Position numbers and translations under genes: made by a program | Shown here: positions 38,569 through 46,441 of the stretch, one piece after another | How the letters are laid out: each line of letters starts with the position of its first letter | How positions within the stretch are numbered: position 1 is the first letter of the stretch | Notes under the pieces: generated by a model | What the model saw: only the letters and a program-made list of their open reading frames with translations | Databases searched by the model: none | What the model was told of the DNA's origin: nothing | NCBI RefSeq assembly: GCF_018607995.1 | Contig: NZ_JABBAL010000019.1 | Coordinates: 86,756 to 150,755 of the forward strand | Direction: 5' to 3' | DNA from: Planktotalea sp. | GTDB lineage: Bacteria > Pseudomonadota > Alphaproteobacteria > Rhodobacterales > Rhodobacteraceae | DNA: 64,000 bases

Positions 38569-38575
38569 TCCGACA

Positions 38576-39618
38576 TCAAGCAGATTGCTGAAGTATGTCG
38601 AAGAGATAGCGTGGATTGTCTCTGGGTCCGCAAGCATGTCTAATTGAATTGAGAACCCCGGGTCTCGGATCTCGGATTTGATATAGCGCAGCGCCGAGAA
38701 ACCCTCGATCGCGCAGCCCACGCTATCAAACAGCGTGATTTGACGATCTGTCTTACGGCCATCTGCGTCGCCGCTTAACACTTGCCAAAGTTCTGTGACT
38801 GGATGTGTGCTGTCCAGCTGTTGAATTTCGCCTTCAATCCTAGTTTGTTCTGGGTATTCAACGAAGATTGAACTGCGGGTCAATATGTCTTTGGCCAGTT
38901 GTGTTTTGCCCGGACAATCACCACCAATCGCGTTGATGTGAACACCCGCTCCGATCATATTGTCGCTGAGTATTGTCGCATATTGTTTGTCCGCTGTGCA
39001 GGTCGTGATGATCTGTGCACCCTCAATCGCTTGTTCCGGTGTTGCACAAACGATCACATTCAAGCCGGAAGTCGACAGATTGTCCGCGCACTTGGCGCTC
39101 GCATTTTGGTAGATGTCGTAAAGGCGCACAGTGTCTACGCCGCAGACCGCTTTCATAGCGAGGCTTTGAAACTCTGACTGTGCGCCATTGCTGATTATCG
39201 CCATGACGCGCGCGTTTTTGGGTGCGAGCGCACGGGCTGCCATAGCTGATGTGGCGGCCGTGCGCAGGGCGTTCAGCAGCGTCATTTCCGAGAGTAAGAC
39301 GGGATAACCTGTCGCAACATCTGCGAGCAGGCCAAAGGCTGTTACCGTTTGATGACCAGTGCGCGTGTTGGGAGGGTGTCCGTTAATATATTTGAAGCCG
39401 TACACCTCACCATCAGAGGTCGGCATGAGTTCGATCACGCCCATCTCACTATGTGAGGCAAGGCGTGGGGTTTTGTCGAAGGCGGGCCAGCGGAGAAAAT
39501 CTGCCTCAATCGCGTCGGTCAACTTACACAGCATTCTCTAAAGTCCGATATGGTGGATGAGTTGCATCATGTGATCAACTGACACGAAGGGAACGAGGGC
39601 TTTTTCGGAAGATTGCAT
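38576..39618 (-). pseudogene. Ornithine cyclodeaminase, disrupted
   Basis: The family can be followed from ATG 39618 (MQSSEKALVPFVSVDHMM) but meets an in-frame TAG at 39538-39540 (HHIGL*RMLCKLTDAI), where Glu is usual. The long internal part is open and keeps NAD-binding ISNGAQSEFQ and GGDCPGKT. Near 38612 a frameshift occurs: the other frame gives RYLFDILQQSA and the expected stop at 38576, while the open frame runs on into the end of dctD. The enzyme would turn ornithine into proline and ammonia, completing arginase-based arginine use. Confidence 0.87.
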
Positions 39619-39630
39619 AGTATCAGTCCT

Positions 39631-40535
39631 TTAACGGTGCAGGGTGGGGCGATCAAAAACGCGACGACCAAGGGCAGATGCAGCGAGATCTGTCATCTCT
39701 TGGGCCGTTGCGCCTCGATCATTAAGGAAGGGGTTGAGTTCCACCAAAGCAAGCGCGCTGAGCAACTCACTGTCGCAAATGACCTCCATTGCGAGATGTG
39801 CTTCGAGCAGGGTTGCACCACCGGGGACTGTTGTGCCTACACCTGGGGCGAACATGGGATCGATGAAATCAACGTCTAAAGAGACGTGCCGCAACCCATT
39901 GACAGTACGCACTTTTCCTAGGAATGTCGTTAGAGGACGCGAAATGGCGTGTTCATCAATCGCGCGCATATCGTGATATGTGATTGCGCTTTTCTGGAGT
40001 GCCGTACGTTCCGCTGCGTCCACACTGCGCAGTCCGATGATGCAAATGTTGCCTTGTGAGACAGGTGTTTCAACGCGCGAAAAATCGTAGGATCGCCCTG
40101 TTAGATAGCCCAGTAGTGTACCGTTCAAATTACCTGAATTCGATGCTAAAGGCGTGTGAAGATCGGAGTGCGCATCAAGCCAGAGCACAAACAGAGGGCG
40201 GTTCTTGCGGGCTGCATGACGCGCACTTCCAAGGATGGACCCTAGTGAGAGGTTGTGATCACCTCCAATAAGAATATTGGCGTTCCGGTTTGCTGCGCAC
40301 TCTCGCTCGCATGTGCGATGACGCGCGTCCAACCGATGTTAAATCCGGGCCCTTTTGGGGTGATATCACTGAGATCGGGCAGGGTAAGGTTGTCGTCGTC
40401 CTGCACTGTGAGACTATGATCGCATAGTGCTTCTGTCAGACCTGCGGTGCGGAGTGTATCTGGTCCCATGAGGCATCCGCGGCGCGTTTTCCCGCTATCC
40501 ACGCGGCAGCCAATGAGGTGAATTGTTTGTGACAT
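39631..40535 (-). pseudogene. Arginase, frameshifted
   Basis: Translation begins at ATG 40535 (MSQTIHLIGCRVDSG) and follows the arginase family for about 90 codons until TPIFL, then a frameshift near 40265 moves the remainder, starting at ILIGGDHNLSLG, to another frame. Metal-binding motifs in the second part are intact: GGDH, LDAHSDLH and SLDVDFIDP, with CDSELL following. Arginase splits arginine to ornithine and urea. It lies just upstream of ocd and divergent from an Lrp gene, all three damaged. Confidence 0.87.
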
Positions 40536-40616
40536 TTGATCTCTCGGTTGTGGTGTTGTTGAGAAGGTAGATGTCCTTAATGGTCGTGCGTAAGCTTGAA
40601 AAGTGATCAAAATTGA

Positions 40617-41075
40617 TTGCGATTGCTTATATTGAACAGTTGGCGTGACGATTCGGATGAAATAGATCGCAGCCTGATCCGCCATTTACGTAAGAATGCA
40701 CGTGCATCTTTGTCTGAACTTGCCGTGCGCAGTGGTGTGACGCGCGCGACTGTGCGTGCCCGCATGGCGCGGCTTGAAGCGTCTGGGGAGGTTGTCGGGT
40801 ATCAGGTGACTTTGAAAGGCGACATTGCTCCGGATCCAGTGCGTGGGCTTATGATGCTTGGCGTGGAGGGCCGTGGCGCGGAACGTATCACCCGTTAACT
40901 GACGGGGATGAGCGAAGTGCGCGCGGTTCATTCCACGAATGGGCGCTGGGATCTTATCGTTGAGATTGGGACGAACTCGCTCGAAGCGCTCGACGGAGTG
41001 CTGAGCCATATTCGTCGGCTGGACGGGGTGAGTACGTCGGAAACCAATCTGCTGCTGGCCACACGTGCGCGCTGA
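40617..41075 (+). pseudogene. Lrp/AsnC family regulator, interrupted by a stop
   Basis: The N-terminal helix-turn-helix is intact (EIDRSLIRHLRKNARASLSE), but an in-frame TAA at 40896-40898 stands where the family usually has Gln (ERITR*LTGMSEV). The same frame continues with VRAVHSTNGRWDLIVEIGTN, the RAM effector domain, to TGA at 41073-41075. The start is uncertain; the frame opens with TTG codons. Lrp-type proteins commonly activate divergent arginase-ocd operons in response to an amino acid. Truncation leaves DNA binding but removes the effector and assembly domain. Confidence 0.87.
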
Positions 41076-41534
41076 TCAGCTGCGTTTGATTGCCATACAC
41101 CAGAGTGCGAACAATGCGAGCGAGGCGAGCATATTCCAGCTGGCCATAGAGAGCGTGAACAGCTCCCAAGGGACATCGTCACAGCGCACCAAAGGCGCGG
41201 ACATGATTTGCGCCATGAGACCTTCTGCGCTCAAGCCACCTACAGGGCCTGAGGTACACGAGGTCGGGCCTTCCCACCAACCGCGCTCGACACCAGTGTG
41301 ATAACCACCGATCGCAGCCGTGGCCAAAGCGGCGAGTGCGCCGAGGATTGGAAACAAGCGTCCAGTGATCGCCACAGCTAAGACGCCAATGACGATTGCG
41401 CCAATATGCGGGTAGCGTTGCCAGTAGCATAGCTTACAAGGTGGCATGTCCCCAATATACTGAAACCCGAGCGCGCCTAGCATAAGAACGGCGGAGCCTC
41501 CTGCGGCTGTAAGGATGGCGAAAGAGCGGGTCAT
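41076..41534 (-). CDS. Disulfide bond formation protein DsbB family
   Basis: A 152-residue membrane protein with four hydrophobic segments. The first redox pair lies in MPPCKLCYWQRYPH, and periplasmic cysteines occur in GPTSCTSG and VRCDDVPW, the second pair. DsbB passes electrons from DsbA to quinones. ATG 41534 overlaps the upstream gene as ATGA. The longer open frame from 41726 is only a shadow of that gene. Confidence 0.88.
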   Translation of the reverse strand: MTRSFAILTAAGGSAVLMLGALGFQYIGDMPPCKLCYWQRYPHIGAIVIGVLAVAITGRLFPILGALAALATAAIGGYHTGVERGWWEGPTSCTSGPVGGLSAEGLMAQIMSAPLVRCDDVPWELFTLSMASWNMLASLALFALWCMAIKRS

Positions 41535-42109
41535 AAAAACTTCACAGCAGCAAAGCCACCGACCAGAACAGCGATGAACAGCACAAACATCAAAGGTAGA
41601 CGATCTTCGATGAAGTCTTTGATCGGTGCGCCGAACTTCCACAAGAGGGCCGCTACGATGAAAAAGCGTAAGCCGCGCGCGAGGAAAGATGTCGCAATGA
41701 ACGTGCCAAGCGACATGCCTGTCCACCCTGACATGATAGTGATCACCTTGAATGGGAAAGGGGTGAGACCTGCGGTTAGCACCGCCCAGAAACCTAGATC
41801 ATTAAAGCGTGTGCTGAACTCTGCCATTGAATCTGCCTTGCCAAGGCTTTCCAAGATAGGCTGGCCGATTTGCTCAAATGCGAGCGCACCAATGGCATAG
41901 CCAAGTAAGCCGCCCGTGACGGAGGCCACCAACGCGATCCCCGCAATGAGCCATGCGCGCGAGGGGCGGGCGAGAATCATTGGGATCATCAAAATGTCCG
42001 GCGGAATCGGAAAGACAGAGCTTTCAACGAAAGCGACCAGCGCAAGTAACCAAAGCGCGTGGCGGTGTTCTGCCCATGACAATGTGAGATCGTAAAGTTT
42101 TCTAAGCAT
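41531..42109 (-). CDS. YqaA family (SNARE-associated/DedA-like) membrane protein
   Basis: A 192-residue protein with the YqaA pattern: LLALVAFVESSVFPIPPDILMIPM, later GLTPFPFKVITIMSG and ARGLRFF. It has four to five hydrophobic segments with half-helices around FPIPPD. The DedA superfamily includes lipid scramblase-like transporters; the role of YqaA is not established. It is coupled to the dsbB-like gene by a four-base overlap. Confidence 0.87.
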   Translation of the reverse strand: MLRKLYDLTLSWAEHRHALWLLALVAFVESSVFPIPPDILMIPMILARPSRAWLIAGIALVASVTGGLLGYAIGALAFEQIGQPILESLGKADSMAEFSTRFNDLGFWAVLTAGLTPFPFKVITIMSGWTGMSLGTFIATSFLARGLRFFIVAALLWKFGAPIKDFIEDRLPLMFVLFIAVLVGGFAAVKFL

Positions 42110-42246
42110 GTAAGCGCCTTATAATTGCCAAGCAGTGATCATGTGTCGTGCGAAGGGTCAAGTGGCGGTTAAGTCAGAAATGTTGAAATAACTCTCTTTT
42201 GAGGTCTGGACCCCGCGCGAGAGCACCGCTAAAGAGAGCGGATTGT

Positions 42247-42332
42247 GCCCAAGTGGCGGAATGGTAGACGCAGGGGATTCAAAATCCCCCGCCTTAACGG
42301 GCGTGCCGGTTCGAGTCCGGCCTTGGGTACCA
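42247..42332 (+). tRNA. tRNA-Leu (CAA)
   Basis: A complete 86-base class II tRNA. GCCCAAG pairs with CTTGGGT in the acceptor stem, the anticodon loop is TTCAAAA within GGGGA/TCCCC, giving anticodon CAA, a long variable arm follows, the T arm is CCGGTTCGAGTCCGG, and CCA is encoded at 42330-42332. The downstream DNA holds an integrase fragment, so this gene was probably used as an attachment site. Confidence 0.96.
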
Positions 42333-42588
42333 ACTTACACTGTAAGTTTCCGCGAATTCTCCATAAAAACAAGTAAAACAAGGGTCTTAGCCTTTCTACG
42401 GGGTTGTTTGCGGGGTTGTTCGGTATAATTCTAGGGACACTTCCTCAGCACTGCTTCGTCTGGAAATCACTTGGTCGTTTTTTGACAGCAAGGTCACAGA
42501 CTGACTAAGAATCGTCAAAAACGGATATACGGTTCCTCGCAAAACAACCTCTTATGGTTTACATCAAAACCAGCCAATGGGGTCATCA
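42333..42588. other. tRNA-proximal region with integrase-type repeats
   Basis: No gene is seen. GGGGTTGTT occurs twice with a 12-base period (42400-42408 and 42412-42420), a layout that could be integrase arm-type sites. A second copy of the tRNA 3' end, which would mark the far attachment site, was not found nearby. Confidence 0.4.
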
Positions 42589-42954
42589 ATGTCCAAGACA
42601 AGCCAAGACAAGCTTCCACAGTACGTTTATCGGACACCTTTTGGGGTCTACCGTCTGCGTAGGAACGTTCCCAAAGACATCGTGGAAGTGTCGGGTCGCA
42701 AGCTCTGGTACAAGGTGCTGGGCAACGATTTCAAAGATGCGATGCGTGCTTATTCAACAGCCTTGCTGGAGTTTGATCGCTTTGTTGCCACCTACCGCCA
42801 CGAAGCACCAGTGCGTGATGCTGCCCTTGCGATTGTTTCTTCTGAGTACGGTGAAGAGGCGATGCTACAGTTGGCTCGTGTGTCCGTCATCATACAGTTT
42901 GAGACAGAGAGCGTTTTGACTTTTAGGAGTCACCGCTCATCTGTGTTTAGTTAA
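42589..42954 (+). pseudogene. Truncated tyrosine integrase, N-terminal part
   Basis: A 121-residue open frame. VYRLRRNVPKDIVEVSGRK and KDAMRAYSTALLEFDRFV resemble the N-terminal DNA-binding region found in tyrosine recombinases of Rhodobacteraceae (DUF6538 type). The catalytic domain with its Arg-His-Arg-Tyr residues is missing; the frame ends in unrelated-looking sequence. Position just after tRNA-Leu supports a relic of an integrative element. A small unrelated protein is the alternative. Confidence 0.55.
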
Positions 42955-42984
42955 GCAGATGAAAAGGCTTAAAAAGGAACTATT

Positions 42985-43296
42985 ATGAGACTTTTACTCA
43001 CAGCGATTTTCTTACTCACAGCTACCCAAGCCCTTGCTGAGATGCGGCAAGCGGTGTGTAACGAGAGCGATATCCACTTCATGTTCGATCAGCACGAGAT
43101 TGTGTTGGCTGATGGTGCATGGTCGGAAAGCTATCAGCCCAATGACATGCGTTTCGGTGCGATCGATGAGCGGCACCGCGAAGAGTTGGTCGCAATTTTT
43201 CCAGAGCTTGAGGAAGATACGCAGCGCAAATACCCCGCTGCCCGCCCCTCAATTGATGCTGAGCAGATCGCGCGCGTGCTTCAGTCAGAGGTGTAG
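42985..43296 (+). CDS. Small secreted protein of unknown function
   Basis: A 103-residue protein with a clear signal peptide (hydrophobic residues 3-15, cleavage near ALAEM). The mature part is acidic and has one cysteine. An AAGGAAC ribosome site precedes the ATG. Its end overlaps the convergent mocA-like gene by 12 bases. No family is recognised. Confidence 0.65.
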   Translation: MRLLLTAIFLLTATQALAEMRQAVCNESDIHFMFDQHEIVLADGAWSESYQPNDMRFGAIDERHREELVAIFPELEEDTQRKYPAARPSIDAEQIARVLQSEV

Positions 43297-43878
43297 AGCG
43301 CGCCACGCGGCCCAGTCTTCCGGTGCGTCCAAATCTAAACGCGCACGATTGTCGTTCAGCGGAACATATTTGATCTTTTCAGAATGCGCCTTGAGCAACG
43401 CGGCCGCGCCTTTGTCACCCCACAGGTTTTCAAACTCAGACAGAAGGTGGTTGGGAAAAAGTACCGGATGTCCCGGTTCGCCTGTGATGCTGCTGGCCTG
43501 AATAATACTGTCTGGATGCGCTGTATGTGCATTCAAAATGTCACGTAAGTCATTGATTTCAATTGCGGGCATGTCTGGGGGCAGGATCATCATCGCAGTG
43601 CCGTGTGGCGCAACAACTTTCGCCGCTGTGCGCAAGGATGCAGACATGCCGTCTCGATGATTTGGCACGACACAGGTTTGCACGTCCAAGTGCGAAACGA
43701 CATGTGCGCGGGGGTGATCCTTGGATGATAGGCTCACCAACACCTCGAAACCCGCGCTTATCGCGCGCTTGGCCATCGTTGCAAGACATGGTGAACCGTC
43801 AACAGATTCAAGCAATTTGTCCCCCCCGCGCATACGTGACGACGCGCCAGCAGCGGGGAGGAGACAGATAGGTATCAT
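43285..43878 (-). CDS. MocA/MobA-like nucleotidyltransferase
   Basis: A 197-residue NTP transferase with the nucleotide-binding start LPAAGASSRMRGGDKLL and ILPPDMPAI with its metal-binding Asp. This pattern fits molybdenum cofactor cytidylyl- or guanylyltransferases. The ATG shares one base with the TGA of the DMGDH-like gene upstream (TGATG), so it is cotranscribed with it. The substrate cannot be assigned firmly. Confidence 0.8.
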   Translation of the reverse strand: MIPICLLPAAGASSRMRGGDKLLESVDGSPCLATMAKRAISAGFEVLVSLSSKDHPRAHVVSHLDVQTCVVPNHRDGMSASLRTAAKVVAPHGTAMMILPPDMPAIEINDLRDILNAHTAHPDSIIQASSITGEPGHPVLFPNHLLSEFENLWGDKGAAALLKAHSEKIKYVPLNDNRARLDLDAPEDWAAWRALHL

Positions 43879-46292
43879 CAGCCCCGCATCCGCGCGCCGT
43901 CCGCATCGAAAAGTGGTTCTGTAATCAGGCGTGCTTTACGCATTTTGCCCAAAATTTCGATCTCTACCTCAAGCTCGTTGCGGGCCAAGTTCCGTGGAAT
44001 CAAAGCCTGTGCAATTGATTTTCTAGCGTAGTGTGAATAACCACCTGATGTGCAGAAACCTTGGACTGTGCCATCGATCCAGATTGGTTCGTAAGCGACC
44101 ACATCTGCGTCGTCCGCATCAATCTCAAACGCGCAAAGCTGACGGGCAGGGGGTGTTGCGCGCTCTGCTTCAGCGGCTGCGCGACCTATGAAATCGACGT
44201 TCTTTTTGAAGCTGATGAAACGATCCATACCAGTTTCTGCCGCTGTGTAGTCGGGAGAAAATTCCGACATCCAAGAGCCGAAGAACTTATCCAGACGCAA
44301 ACTCATCATAGCGCGCATGCCAAACGGGGCCATGTCGTGAGGTTCGCCCGCTGCCCAAAGCGTGTTCCAAAGCTGGCGTTGCGCCATGGCATCGCAATAG
44401 ATTTCAAAGCCAAGATCGCCCGTGTAGGACACGCGCTGCACGATGCAATCCGCCATCCCAACGCACATGCGCCGCACGTCCATGAATTTCATGTCAGAGA
44501 TATCAGTTCGGGTACAAACGGCAAGAATGTCGCGCGCCTTTGGACCTGCAATCTGGAAGCCCGTGCGACGATCAGAGATGTTTTCGTAGGCTACGCCGTC
44601 CCGCATATTTATGTCAAACCAGCGCGTGTGAAACGCTTGGCTGCCGTAGCTTGCGGTGAGTTGAAATTCCTCTTCGCCGAGGCAAGACACAGTGAAATCA
44701 CCTATCAAACGCCCTTTCGGAGACAACATCGGGGTCAGGCTTAGACGGCCTGCTTTCGGGATACGACCAGCCATTATGCGATCGAGCCATGCGCGCGCAT
44801 TTGGGCCCGTTACGTTGTATTTGCCGAAATTCTGTACCTCGTTGATACCAACGCTATTGCGCACGGCCTTAACCTCGCGTGCGGTCGCTTCGAAAGCATC
44901 AGAGCGGCGGAAGGACGGGGTTTCATAAGATGCCTCGCCCTCGGCGTGCGCAAAATAGTTGGCGACCTCAAGCCCGTATTGCTGGCCCCAAACCGCGCCC
45001 ATTTCGCTGAAAATATCATACATTGGAGTGGTGCGGAACGGACGCGCGGCGGGCAGTTCTTCGTTCGGATAGGCCACGGAGAAGCGGTTTTGATAGTTCT
45101 CGATCACTTTTGGCAGCGTGTAGCCCGGTGTGATCACCCCTTGACCGAAACGCGCGATGTCCATGGCGATTGTATTGCGTTCCGTCTCGCCCTCGATCAT
45201 CCATTGCGCCAGCATCAGGCCTACGCCACCACCTTGGCTAAAGCCCGCCATGACCCCACATGCGCTCCAATAATTGCGCAGTCCAGGCACGGGGCCAACC
45301 AAGGGGTTGCCATCCGGTGCAAAGGTAAAGGGGCCGTGGATCACCGATTTGATGCCCGCAGTTTCGAGCACGGGGAAGCGTTTGTATGCAAAAGCAATGC
45401 TGTCTTCGATCTTGTCGTAATCATCGGGCAGCAATTCATGCCCAAAGTCCCAAGGCGTACCATCGACAGCCCATGGACGGCAAGGTTGCTCATAAAAACC
45501 GATGCACAGCCCACGTCCTTCTTGGCGTAGATAACTTTCGCCCGCAGGGTCCATTACATGGGGATGTTCTGCAGGCATTGCTTTGATATCGGCGATATCA
45601 TCGGTGACGATATATTGATGCTCCATCGGGTGGAGCGGTAGATATACGCCCGCCATTTCCCCGACTTCGCGTGCCCAAAGGCCAGCCGCATTCACGATAT
45701 GCTCTGCGTGAATTGTCCCCTTGTCGGTGACAACATCCCATGTTCCATCGGGGCGCTGAATGGTCTCTTCCACTTTGCAGTGGGTTTCAATGCTCGCGCC
45801 GCCCATACGTGCGGCCTTGGCGTAGGCGTGCGTCGTGCCAGAGGGGTCAAGATGCCCATCAAGCGGGTCATAAAGTGCGCCAAGAATGCCATCCGTGTTG
45901 GTCACTGGCGCAATTTTCTTGATCTCTTCAGGGCCGACAATCTCTGTCTCAAGCCCCATGTAGCGATGCTTGGCCCGCTCTGCGAGCAGCATATCAAAAC
46001 GTTCTTGATTGTCCGCGAGCGTGACGCCACCTACATGATGCAGCCCGCAAGACATGCCCGTCAACTCTTCCAACTCTTTATAGAGTTGAATCGTGTAGCC
46101 CTGCAAAGCGGCCATATTGGTGTCGCCGTTTAGCGTGTGAAAGCCACCGGCTGCGTGCCAAGTGGAGCCAGAGGTGAGTTCAGAGCGTTCGATCAACATC
46201 ACATCGGACCAGCCGAGTTTCGTGAGGTGATACAGTACGCTGCATCCGACAACGCCGCCGCCGATAACGGCTACTCTAGTGGTGGTTTTCAT
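43878..46292 (-). CDS. Dimethylglycine/sarcosine dehydrogenase-like (DAO + GcvT)
   Basis: An 804-residue flavoprotein. The N-terminal FAD domain has VAVIGGGVVGCSVLYHL and SGSTWHAAGGFH, whose His is the covalent FAD site in this family. The C-terminal half is a GcvT aminomethyltransferase-like folate-binding domain. Such enzymes oxidise N-methyl groups of dimethylglycine, sarcosine or related compounds and pass formaldehyde to tetrahydrofolate. ATG 46292 is chosen; the longer frame reads through a palindromic operator. A close paralogue diverges from it. Confidence 0.9.
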   Translation of the reverse strand: MKTTTRVAVIGGGVVGCSVLYHLTKLGWSDVMLIERSELTSGSTWHAAGGFHTLNGDTNMAALQGYTIQLYKELEELTGMSCGLHHVGGVTLADNQERFDMLLAERAKHRYMGLETEIVGPEEIKKIAPVTNTDGILGALYDPLDGHLDPSGTTHAYAKAARMGGASIETHCKVEETIQRPDGTWDVVTDKGTIHAEHIVNAAGLWAREVGEMAGVYLPLHPMEHQYIVTDDIADIKAMPAEHPHVMDPAGESYLRQEGRGLCIGFYEQPCRPWAVDGTPWDFGHELLPDDYDKIEDSIAFAYKRFPVLETAGIKSVIHGPFTFAPDGNPLVGPVPGLRNYWSACGVMAGFSQGGGVGLMLAQWMIEGETERNTIAMDIARFGQGVITPGYTLPKVIENYQNRFSVAYPNEELPAARPFRTTPMYDIFSEMGAVWGQQYGLEVANYFAHAEGEASYETPSFRRSDAFEATAREVKAVRNSVGINEVQNFGKYNVTGPNARAWLDRIMAGRIPKAGRLSLTPMLSPKGRLIGDFTVSCLGEEEFQLTASYGSQAFHTRWFDINMRDGVAYENISDRRTGFQIAGPKARDILAVCTRTDISDMKFMDVRRMCVGMADCIVQRVSYTGDLGFEIYCDAMAQRQLWNTLWAAGEPHDMAPFGMRAMMSLRLDKFFGSWMSEFSPDYTAAETGMDRFISFKKNVDFIGRAAAEAERATPPARQLCAFEIDADDADVVAYEPIWIDGTVQGFCTSGGYSHYARKSIAQALIPRNLARNELEVEIEILGKMRKARLITEPLFDADGARMRG

Positions 46293-46318
46293 GAGTGGAC
46301 CTTTCGTTTCTGTTGCTA

Positions 46319-46335
46319 ATTTTTCGTCGAAAAAT
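46319..46335. promoter_or_regulatory. 17-base perfect palindrome, candidate operator
   Basis: ATTTTTCG and CGAAAAAT flank a single T, 27 bases upstream of the ATG of the minus-strand DMGDH-like gene, inside the divergent promoter region. A repressor or activator for one or both genes could bind here. Confidence 0.5.
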
Positions 46336-46355
46336 CGCAACCCACTTGTATCACT

Positions 46356-46372
46356 GCGACATCTTTTGTCGC
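46356..46372. promoter_or_regulatory. Inverted repeat in divergent promoter
   Basis: GCGACA and TGTCGC separated by five bases, midway between the two divergent DMGDH-like genes. It is a second candidate regulator site. Confidence 0.4.
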
Positions 46373-46441
46373 CTTGAGTCAATTGAGCCGTGTTTCACGC
46401 GGTAGGTTTGTCGCAAATACGCATCGTTCAGGAGTTACCTC

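Noticed and set aside
11148..41075. Recoding or suppression of TAG, because several broken genes carry in-frame TAG
   Set aside because: TAG also ends apparently intact genes (for example the acyltransferase at 5844 and the DUF4198 gene at 26366), other broken genes carry TAA, and frameshifts occur as well, so ordinary decay explains the pattern better.
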